Origin: Flavobacteriales bacterium
GTDB taxonomy: Bacteria > Bacteroidota > Bacteroidia > Flavobacteriales_D > Parvicellaceae
Assembly: GCA_027047735.1 (NCBI GenBank)
Contig: JALTUD010000540.1
Location: 1-14,000 of the forward strand
Direction of reading: 5' to 3'
Length of the DNA: 14,000 nucleotides
A program made the position numbers and the translations under genes. Below the pieces are notes generated by a model that was not told the origin of the DNA, searched no databases, and was given only the letters and a program-made list of their open reading frames with translations. Shown here piece after piece: positions 7,162 to 12,646 of this stretch; within the stretch, counting starts at the first letter, position 1, and the number at the start of each line of letters is the position of its first letter.

Positions 7162-8277
7162 ATGCTACCCAAATTTCTAAAATCTTTATTCGCCTTAACC
7201 TTTTACGAACGTAAGGGTATCTTGTTTTTATGGGGCTTGCTTATATTGCTAATCGGTTATTATTGGGTAGATGATTATTTTATCCAAAAAAAGAATGATG
7301 CTTCGATTGAACTTACCGAACTTGAAAGTATTGATTACCTTCAAAAAGAAATACGGCAGACTAAAGAAAAACTGACTCAAGCAAAAACGACCTTATTTCA
7401 ATTCAACCCGAATGAATTGGACGAAAAAGGCTGGGAAAAACTGGGATTTACTCGAAAACAAGTCCGTTCGATACTTAAATACATCGATGCCGGCGGTCAT
7501 TTTTACAAACCGGAGGACCTGCTAAAGCTCTACGTCATTGACCAACAAAAATACGAACAGCTACAACCATTCATTATCCTTCCCGAAAGGAAACAACCTA
7601 AAAAACATAAGAAAAATTGCTACCGAATAGTGTTCATCCAATCATCTGCTCCGGTTTATGATGCGTTTGAGATGATAAAGGAAGTTTATTATAAAAAACG
7701 TGAGAATGATTATCTGTATTATTCCCGTTCATTTACATCTTCAAGTCAAGCTGAAACAGAATTAGAAAGTGTAAAATCTTTGGGCTTTGAAAGTGCTTTT
7801 ATCGAAAAACTCCCTTGTGATGAGCATTTCTATAAAATAACTCCTAAGAAAAAGATAAAAACCTCACAGCCTAAAGTTCGTCCCATTGTGGAGATAAACT
7901 CTGCCGACACCTCTTTATTGAAAATGCTTACGGGTATCGGAAGTTACTACGCGAAAAAAATTGTGGAGTACAGAACGCGATTGGGCGGTTTCTATTACGT
8001 TGAACAATTAACCGAAATTTATAAATTAGAACACGATGTTATAGATGCCAACCGTTCTTATCTGAACGTAGATACAACACTTATTCAAAAAATCAACATC
8101 AATACGGCAAGCAAAGAAGAACTAAAAAAACACCCTTACATTAAGTGGCAGGTTGCCAATTCCATTGTTTTATATCGTGCCAACCACGGTAAATACAAGC
8201 AACTACAAGACATTACCCAATCTGTTTTGGTAAGCGATAGTTTATACAAGCGAATACGCCCATACCTAAAAAATTAA
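7162..8277 (+). CDS. Membrane-anchored helix-hairpin-helix protein
   Basis: Probably a DNA-binding protein tethered to the inner membrane. One N-terminal hydrophobic segment (about residues 18-38, LFLWGLLILLIGYYWV) is followed by a short coiled stretch (50-76) and three regions with ComEA-like helix-hairpin-helix character. These are 81-125 (FNPNELDEKGWEKLGFTRKQ), 244-289 (EINSADTSLLKMLTGIG, the clearest hairpin) and 311-351 (ININTASKEELKKHPYIKWQ). The helix-hairpin-helix motif binds the DNA backbone without sequence preference. A link to DNA uptake is only a guess. Between the first and second regions is a 90-residue segment I do not recognise (FIQSSAPVYDAFEMIKEVYY). ATG 7162 (371 residues) is chosen over TTG 7147 because a promoter-like box ends at 7145. 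It is divergent from sbcD across a 99-bp gap and ends at a strong terminator. Confidence 0.85.
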   Translation: MLPKFLKSLFALTFYERKGILFLWGLLILLIGYYWVDDYFIQKKNDASIELTELESIDYLQKEIRQTKEKLTQAKTTLFQFNPNELDEKGWEKLGFTRKQVRSILKYIDAGGHFYKPEDLLKLYVIDQQKYEQLQPFIILPERKQPKKHKKNCYRIVFIQSSAPVYDAFEMIKEVYYKKRENDYLYYSRSFTSSSQAETELESVKSLGFESAFIEKLPCDEHFYKITPKKKIKTSQPKVRPIVEINSADTSLLKMLTGIGSYYAKKIVEYRTRLGGFYYVEQLTEIYKLEHDVIDANRSYLNVDTTLIQKININTASKEELKKHPYIKWQVANSIVLYRANHGKYKQLQDITQSVLVSDSLYKRIRPYLKN

Positions 8278-8283
8278 CATAAA

Positions 8284-8313
8284 AAAACCTGCTCAAACTA
8301 ATGAGCAGGTTTT
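8284..8313. terminator. Bidirectional rho-independent terminator
   Basis: A perfect 12-bp stem (AAAACCTGCTCA at 8284-8295 with TGAGCAGGTTTT at 8302-8313) and a 6-nt loop lie between two convergent genes. The plus strand ends in TTTT, and the minus strand continues into a run of seven T (plus-strand A at 8281-8287). It should stop both the HhH-protein and the cold-shock transcripts. Confidence 0.9.
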
Positions 8314-8336
8314 CCAAAAAATATTAAAACTGACAA

Positions 8337-8528
8337 TTAAACTACTTTAACGTCAATTGCATTTAATCCTTTTTTACCTTCTTTTAAGTCAAATTCAACT
8401 TCGTCTCCTTCTTTAATTTCGTCAATTAATCCTGAAACGTGAACAAAATGTTCTTTGTTTGAATCGTTCTCTACAATAAAACCAAATCCTTTGGTTTCAT
8501 TAAAAAATTTTACTGTTCCTTTAATCAT
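8337..8528 (-). CDS. Cold-shock domain protein (CspA family)
   Basis: Small single-stranded nucleic-acid-binding protein, usually an RNA chaperone. The 63 residues form one cold-shock domain: MIKGTVKFFNETKGFGFI carries the RNP1-type motif KGFGFI (residues 13-18), EHFVHVS carries the RNP2-type motif, and the closing strands EGDEVEFDLKEGKKG and NAIDVKVV complete the barrel. The ATG at 8526-8528 is chosen because family members start at this point. An in-frame ATG 27 nt upstream (8553-8555) would add AT-rich-encoded residues and lies on the likely -7 promoter box. The gene is monocistronic: a promoter-like box is 26 nt upstream and the shared terminator is downstream. A structured RNA element lies about 115 nt upstream on the same strand. 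Confidence 0.95.
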   Translation of the reverse strand: MIKGTVKFFNETKGFGFIVENDSNKEHFVHVSGLIDEIKEGDEVEFDLKEGKKGLNAIDVKVV

Positions 8529-8554
8529 GTTGTTATTTAATAAATTATATGCCA

Positions 8555-8562
8555 CAAATCTA
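8555..8562 (-). promoter_or_regulatory. Putative -7 box of the cold-shock gene
   Basis: On the minus strand this reads TAGATTTG, a match to the Bacteroidota -7 consensus TAnnTTTG, 26 nt before the ATG. About 18 nt further upstream is GTTATCC, only a poor -33 match. The box overlaps the alternative upstream ATG at 8553-8555, which argues against that start. Confidence 0.45.
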
Positions 8563-8642
8563 CGCTATTTATTTGGATAACCTACTATTTATTTTTTTTA
8601 TTTTCAATTATTTACGTATTTCTTCTCTTTTCCTTTGTATTT

Positions 8643-8781
8643 GGGCGTTCCCCATTTTCCCGAAAACAACATATCGCTTTCGCGAAACGTTGTTTTCAGG
8701 AAAATGGGTCGGGCTATCCGCTATATCTTTTGCCCTCCAAAAGGAGGGAGGGCAAAAGGATGCCGCTCCTATCCCTAACGC
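8643..8781 (-). ncRNA. Structured RNA element, copy B
   Basis: This is the same architecture as copies A and C, on the minus strand. The closing helix pairs 8777-8781 with 8645-8649 (GCGTT/AACGC). Hairpin 1 keeps the CTTTTG/CAAAAG base but has a quite different upper stem (CCCTCC/GGAGGG instead of GGTTG/CAACC); its arms are 8727-8738 and 8747-8758. Hairpin 2 pairs 8689-8708 with 8651-8670 through 20 bp. One of these pairs (8698/8661) is a U-G on the minus strand but would be C/A on the plus strand. Its stem sequence differs from copies A and C, and the cap is UCGC-GAAA-GCGA, another GNRA loop. The conserved blocks GCGTTAGGGAT, GGCATCC, GGATAGCCCGACCC and GGAACGCCC are unchanged. It points towards the cold-shock gene, ending about 80 nt before that gene's putative -7 box. 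No ORF is supported. Confidence 0.8.
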
Positions 8782-8943
8782 GGGCGAAATTGGCGGATAG
8801 AAAGTGAATTTTTGGTTTCTTAGACGATGAATAAAAATTTTGCATAGCACCAGCTATGGAAAATTTTTATGAAGAAGGATAAGGAATCAAAAAACGCTTT
8901 ATACCATCTATTTTGCTCGTGTTAGGGATACAATCCCTAACGC
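8782..8943. repeat. Type-Y intergenic repeat, copy 2
   Basis: It begins where structured element B ends. After a 23-nt spacer it is nearly identical to positions 1-139 of the window. It contains the AT-rich hairpin with arms 8831-8848 and 8853-8870 (one mismatch, 4-nt loop) and ends with the GTGTTAGGGAT/ATCCCTAACGC palindrome at 8919-8943, 16 nt after the surE stop codon. The palindrome could help end the surE transcript, but it has no T-run. Confidence 0.9.
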
Positions 8944-8959
8944 AATTATCAATTAAACA

Positions 8960-9745
8960 TCAAAATTCTACACCAAATTGATTGTGAGTTTCTTCCAGTG
9001 CTTTATAAGCCGTTAAATCATATCGAGTAGGAACAATGGATACATAACCATTTTCTAATGCCCACATATCGGTATCGGTTCCTTTGTCGTAATTGTGAAA
9101 TTCTCCTGCTAACCAATAGTATTTTTTCTTCAACGGGTCTTCGCGTTCGTCAAAAGTGTCGTCCCAAAAAGCTCGTGCTTGTTTGCTGACTTTTATGCCT
9201 TTTATTTCACTTAATGGTAACTTAGGAATATTTACATTTAAGCATATACCTTCTTGCATAGGTTGCTCAATTGCTTTTTGCACAATTTCTTTCACAAAAT
9301 GTTGAGCTGCTGTAAAATCAGCTTCTACACTATAATCCAATAGAGAAAAACCAATACTCGGCACACCGCACAAAGCCCCTTCGATAGCTGCCGACATCGT
9401 GCCGGAATACAATACATTTGTAGAAACATTAGAGCCGTGATTGATTCCCGAAAGAATTAAATCAGGCTTTCTATCGCCCAACTTATAGATTCCTATTTTA
9501 ACACAATCGACCGGTGTGCCCGAACAATTGTAAGCGGTATGCTCTCCAAAATAATGGATACGTTGAATACGCAAAGGATTGTTTATCGTTATGGCGTGTC
9601 CCATTCCCGATTGAGGACTATCGGGTGCTACGATCATCAGTTCGCCAAATTCAGCAACAGCTTCTACCAAAGATTGTATCCCTTTTGCCGTAAAACCATC
9701 ATCGTTGGTGATTAATATTAAGGGCTTTTTTTGTGTCGATTTCAT
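8960..9745 (-). CDS. surE: SurE, 5'/3'-nucleotidase
   Basis: Metal-dependent nucleoside-monophosphate phosphatase (survival protein SurE) of the cytoplasm, linked to stress and stationary-phase survival in other bacteria. The 261-residue protein is complete: LITNDDGFTAKG with N14, D15, D16 for the metal, S46 in APDSPQSGMGH, NCSGTPVDCVK at 73-83, and N102 in LSGINHGSN. The following block YSGTMSAAIEGALCGVPSIGFS at 113-134 is characteristic of the family. The ATG at 9743-9745 shares its A with the TAA stop of the upstream gene (TAATG), so translation is probably coupled. It is the last gene of a three-gene operon with a two-TM membrane protein and a saccharopine-dehydrogenase family enzyme. No missing residues are apparent. 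Confidence 0.97.
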   Translation of the reverse strand: MKSTQKKPLILITNDDGFTAKGIQSLVEAVAEFGELMIVAPDSPQSGMGHAITINNPLRIQRIHYFGEHTAYNCSGTPVDCVKIGIYKLGDRKPDLILSGINHGSNVSTNVLYSGTMSAAIEGALCGVPSIGFSLLDYSVEADFTAAQHFVKEIVQKAIEQPMQEGICLNVNIPKLPLSEIKGIKVSKQARAFWDDTFDEREDPLKKKYYWLAGEFHNYDKGTDTDMWALENGYVSIVPTRYDLTAYKALEETHNQFGVEF

Positions 9746-10311
9746 TAATGTCTTTTATATTTTTTTAAAGTACTTTTGATAGCCTTTGCTAATTTTTCCG
9801 AATCTTCGGCTTCTAATTGGTGTCCGAAATAAATAAAATCATCTTTATCTGAAAAACGCACTGCTCCTTCGCCCATCACCCAAAACGAATCGTTCATTAC
9901 TTTAGCGAATGATTTTGGATTTTGTTTTAGACTTTCTACTTTATTTATATCTATTTGTTGCGTAAGGTATGATTTAGCTTTACCATATCCCAAAATTGAT
10001 TTTTTAATCGTGAATTTATCTTCGTCAATTTTTATGTACTCTACCCCATATTTTCGCCATAAAAATACGCGAACTATTCGATACTCAAAGTACAGCCAAA
10101 ATACAGCCAAAACAAAAAGTACCAATTTCTCCTCTTTCCCCAAATCTCCCAACAAAAGGAAATACAGAAAAACGGCACCGCAAAACGTCCACGCTATAAT
10201 CCACGTTAAAAGCAAGGTTTCTTTCCAACGTTCTATTTTGGTAGAAATAACGAAAGTGGTGTATTTCTGCGGATGATGTTTGTATGATATTCTATCGCCT
10301 ATTGTTTTCAT
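9745..10311 (-). CDS. Hypothetical two-TM membrane protein
   Basis: I do not recognise a named family. The 188-residue protein has a short basic N-terminus, two hydrophobic segments (about 32-54, LLLTWIIAWTFCGAVFLYFL, and about 61-80, KLVLFVLAVFWLYFEY), and a roughly 100-residue soluble C-terminal part with alternating strands (VEYIKIDEDKFTIKKS, FWVMGEGAVRFSDKDDFIYF) ending in a Lys-rich helix. The layout resembles small membrane proteins with a PH-like or DUF-type cytosolic domain, but this is a shape comparison only. It lies 4 nt after the saccharopine-dehydrogenase family gene and overlaps the surE start by one base, so it is firmly inside that operon. Confidence 0.85.
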   Translation of the reverse strand: MKTIGDRISYKHHPQKYTTFVISTKIERWKETLLLTWIIAWTFCGAVFLYFLLLGDLGKEEKLVLFVLAVFWLYFEYRIVRVFLWRKYGVEYIKIDEDKFTIKKSILGYGKAKSYLTQQIDINKVESLKQNPKSFAKVMNDSFWVMGEGAVRFSDKDDFIYFGHQLEAEDSEKLAKAIKSTLKKYKRH

Positions 10312-10315
10312 GGCT

Positions 10316-11665
10316 TTAATATAAAACCGGCTCGGTTTCTACTTCATTGAATTTGATGCCGTAAGTTTCCAACTCTTTTAATACCGGCTCATAAATCTCT
10401 TTATGTATAGGAATTTGAACTCCTTTTAGTTTTATTGTTCCGTTGAGAATCATTTTAGTGCAAATTCCTACCGGCAAACCTACGGTGTCGCTCATAGCGG
10501 TATATGTTTGGTCTTGTCCGATGTACGTCATGGAAGAGTGTATTTCTTTGTCCTCTCCATTGAGTTTAAAACCGAATTTATGCCACATGACTATCATATC
10601 TTTGTCTTCCGGTTCTAGTGTCCACTTTTCTTCTAATATTTTCTGTAGAATTTGAGCAGGTGTGGCATCTTCTTTCAAATTTAGTGGTGTGTTTTCAAAA
10701 ATACCCAACCATACTAATTTGAACCATATCTCATCATCTTGGTCTATTTTTAGGTAATGTCTTAATTTTAGTTCAACCGAGTCGTGAGGGTTGTAAGCCA
10801 AAAATGAATTGATAAAATCTCTTTTCGTCATATCTTTTGAACCTTCAAGGATATAACTATCATCCGTTGCTCCCAACTGAACAAAGACATTCCATGCTCT
10901 GCTAAAACCTACTTTACGCAACGTTCCTCTATAAATCGTAGGAATATCCTCCAATCCGTAAACGGCTCTGTACTTTAAGGAATCTCTATTGGCATACCCT
11001 TCAAATCGTCCGTTTCCTTCTACCTCGATGATTTCTGTTCTTCTAAAAAGTTTATGATAAGGAATGTATTTATATTTACCTTCTTGTATGAATTTAGCAG
11101 CTCCGCCTTGTCCTGCCAAGACTACGTTTCTGGGATTCCAAGTAAATTTGTAATTCCACGGATTGTTGTCGCTTTCCGGTGCAACCAAACCTCCCGTAAA
11201 TGATTCAAAGCAAGTCATTTCTCCCCCCATTTCGGCTATTTCATCAAGCACTTTTTTAGCTGACAAATGGTCTATTCCAGGGTCAACACCTATCTCGTTC
11301 ATGATGATGATACCGGCTTGACGAGCTTCTTCGTCCAAAGCTTTCATTTCTTTGGAAACGTAAGAGGGGGTTATTACGTCTTTCTTGTATTTAATACAAT
11401 CTTTCACGACTTCAATATGGAAACGTGCAGGTAACATAGATACCACGAAATCGCTGTTTTTTACTTCCTTAGCTCTTTGTTCAGCATCTAAAGCATTGAA
11501 TGAAAAGGCTTCTCCACGTTCGTAGCCGGCAACTTTTTCTTTTGCCAATTCTACATCCATATCACCCACCTTTATATACCAATTTTCTTTTTCGGCATTC
11601 TCTAATAAATATTTTATCAAAGAAGATGATGATCTTCCTGCTCCTATTACCAATATTTTTTTCAT
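10316..11665 (-). CDS. Saccharopine dehydrogenase family oxidoreductase
   Basis: NAD(P)-dependent oxidoreductase related to saccharopine reductase/dehydrogenase (Lys9-like). The Rossmann nucleotide-binding loop is VIGAGRSSSSLI at 6-17. It is followed by DFVVSMLPARFH at 72-83, a typical second-strand block of the family, and NEIGVDPGIDHLSA at 123-136, the conserved motif of the catalytic region. FTGGLVAPESDNNPWNYKF around 165 also fits. At 449 residues it has the N-terminal Rossmann domain plus the full C-terminal substrate domain. The real substrate in Bacteroidota is not settled: lysine catabolism is possible, but no other lysine genes are nearby. It leads an operon with a small membrane protein and surE. 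Its upstream region carries no recognisable TAnnTTTG box. Confidence 0.9.
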   Translation of the reverse strand: MKKILVIGAGRSSSSLIKYLLENAEKENWYIKVGDMDVELAKEKVAGYERGEAFSFNALDAEQRAKEVKNSDFVVSMLPARFHIEVVKDCIKYKKDVITPSYVSKEMKALDEEARQAGIIIMNEIGVDPGIDHLSAKKVLDEIAEMGGEMTCFESFTGGLVAPESDNNPWNYKFTWNPRNVVLAGQGGAAKFIQEGKYKYIPYHKLFRRTEIIEVEGNGRFEGYANRDSLKYRAVYGLEDIPTIYRGTLRKVGFSRAWNVFVQLGATDDSYILEGSKDMTKRDFINSFLAYNPHDSVELKLRHYLKIDQDDEIWFKLVWLGIFENTPLNLKEDATPAQILQKILEEKWTLEPEDKDMIVMWHKFGFKLNGEDKEIHSSMTYIGQDQTYTAMSDTVGLPVGICTKMILNGTIKLKGVQIPIHKEIYEPVLKELETYGIKFNEVETEPVLY

Positions 11666-11799
11666 GATTTATCGAAATGATGTATATGTATTTACTCTAC
11701 TTAAAAGGGAATATCCCTACTCAAATAAAATTGAAAAAAATAAAATATTTTTCCTCTTTTATTCTTTTTTAATTTTAAATCCGTAAACGAAATTCTATC

Positions 11800-11876
11800 T
11801 CAAAAAGTATCACGCAAAGATTTTTTCCGTCATCTAAAGAAACCAAAAATTTACTTTCTTGTACTTCATTCAACAT
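11800..11876. repeat. Type-Y repeat, degenerate partial tandem copy
   Basis: On the minus strand, after the palindrome at 11877-11901, the sequence reads GAAAGTAAATTTTTGGTTTC then TTTAGATGACG, then AAAAAATCTTTGCGTGATA, following the start of the type-Y repeat before similarity is lost. It is a broken second unit, placed like the degenerate unit at 145-285. The rest of the gap down to the start of the next gene at 11665 (11666-11799) is A/T-rich, and I see nothing definite in it apart from an imperfect GGGAATATCCC palindrome near 11707. Confidence 0.6.
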
Positions 11877-12037
11877 GCGTTAGGGATTGTATCCCTAACG
11901 CGAGACATCTGAGCACAATAAAACGGTTTTATTTTCCTTATACTTCTTCAAAATTATTTTCCATAGCTGGGCTATGCAAAAGAATTTTTCATCGTCTAAG
12001 AAAACTAAATTCCGTTTTCTTTGCACTCACCTGTATC
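11877..12037. repeat. Type-Y intergenic repeat, copy 3 (inverted)
   Basis: This copy is inverted relative to copies 1 and 2 and more diverged. It starts with a perfect palindrome at 11877-11901 (arms GCGTTAGGGAT and ATCCCTAACGC, 3-nt spacer). It contains the CATAGC-TGG-GCTATG hairpin tip at 11962-11976 within less regular AT-rich arms, and TCATCGTCTAAGAAAAC at 11989-12005. It runs directly into structured element C at 12038. The order element / Y repeat / palindrome is the same as at the 8643-8943 locus. Confidence 0.85.
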
Positions 12038-12177
12038 GCGTTAGGGATGGGAACGGCATCCTTTTGGGTTGTTGCGTATATGCAACCCAAAAGATATAGT
12101 GGATAGCCCGACCCTCATTTGCAAAACAAACGTTACGCGAGAGCGTTATGTTTGTTTTGCAAATGAGAGGAACGCCC
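12038..12177 (+). ncRNA. Structured RNA element, copy C
   Basis: Closing helix GCGTT (12038-12042) with AACGC (12171-12175). Hairpin 1 pairs 12061-12071 with 12083-12093 (11 bp). Hairpin 2 pairs 12114-12131 with 12150-12167 (18 bp). Against copy A, one hairpin-2 pair has changed from C-G to U-A with both sides altered (12119 region), and the pair below the tetraloop has flipped from U-A to A-U (12135/12146). The tetraloop GAGA is at 12139-12142. A G-U pair at 12076/12081 is valid only on this strand. The 3' end lies 3 nt from the stop codon of the convergent DUF5606 gene, much as copy A abuts sbcD. Confidence 0.8.
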
Positions 12178-12180
12178 AAA

Positions 12181-12600
12181 TTATTCTTCTTCCGCTACGG
12201 CTTTGTCTGCTTCTACTCCTGCTTTTAACAAATCGGCTTTATGCAATGAATTGTACCATTGAAATATTTTTTTTATATCCGAAGGACGAACTCTTTCATC
12301 GTCATACTCGGGTAATACTTCAGCCAAATAATTTCTTAATTCCTTTAAATCGGATTTATGGTCAGGGGCTTTTCCGCCGTTTTCTTTGTCGTAGATTCGT
12401 TGATAAACTTCGGATAAGAGTTCATCTCCTTCGATGGTGTATATACTGATGTCTTCTAAAGCACTGATTCTATCGGTTGCAAATGCCGGTAGTTTTCTTC
12501 CGGTTTCTACCGACTGAACAATAACGTTGTTTTTTCCTTGGGCTACTACGGTATATAGACCGGGTTTTCCTGATATTGCGATTATTCCTGTTAATTTCAT
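12181..12600 (-). CDS. DUF5606 family protein
   Basis: Conserved Bacteroidota protein of unknown function. The N-terminal part (residues 1-60: TGIIAISGKPGLYTVVAQGK, VQSVETGRKLPAF, ISALEDISIYT) is the recognisable DUF5606 domain, a small beta-rich fold. A helical region follows (YQRIYDKEN, LKELRNYLAEVLPEYDDERV, SDIKKIFQWYNSLH), then an acidic tail rich in Ala, Asp and Glu. At 139 residues it is a usual family length. The ATG at 12598-12600 fits the family's short start before GIIAISGKPG. It lies 46 bp after the S8 protease stop with its own promoter-like box between them, so it is probably transcribed separately. No function is proposed. Confidence 0.88.
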   Translation of the reverse strand: MKLTGIIAISGKPGLYTVVAQGKNNVIVQSVETGRKLPAFATDRISALEDISIYTIEGDELLSEVYQRIYDKENGGKAPDHKSDLKELRNYLAEVLPEYDDERVRPSDIKKIFQWYNSLHKADLLKAGVEADKAVAEEE

Positions 12601-12628
12601 TCTACTGTTGTTTTAATTTCTTTCTCCA

Positions 12629-12636
12629 CAAATTTA
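12629..12636 (-). promoter_or_regulatory. Putative -7 box of the DUF5606 gene
   Basis: On the minus strand this reads TAAATTTG, a match to TAnnTTTG, 28 nt before the ATG and inside the 46-bp gap after the protease gene. No -33 TTG at proper spacing is clear. Confidence 0.4.
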
Positions 12637-12646
12637 TAAATATTAA

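Noticed and set aside
8529..8555. Nine-residue N-terminal extension of the cold-shock protein
   Set aside because: The family starts at MIKGTVKFF-like sequences; the extension is A/T-rich and overlaps the likely promoter box.
8549..8850. Open frames on both strands across structured element B
   Set aside because: They run through the repeat's hairpins, the equivalents are not conserved in copies A and C, and copy-to-copy changes keep base pairing rather than codons.
11705..11718. GGGAATATCCC palindrome upstream of the saccharopine-dehydrogenase family gene as an operator
   Set aside because: It is short and imperfect at its centre, and no promoter box or regulator nearby supports it.
12069..12449. 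126-residue plus-strand frame starting in element C
   Set aside because: It is mostly antisense to the DUF5606 gene and starts inside the structured repeat; the translation has no recognisable family and looks random.
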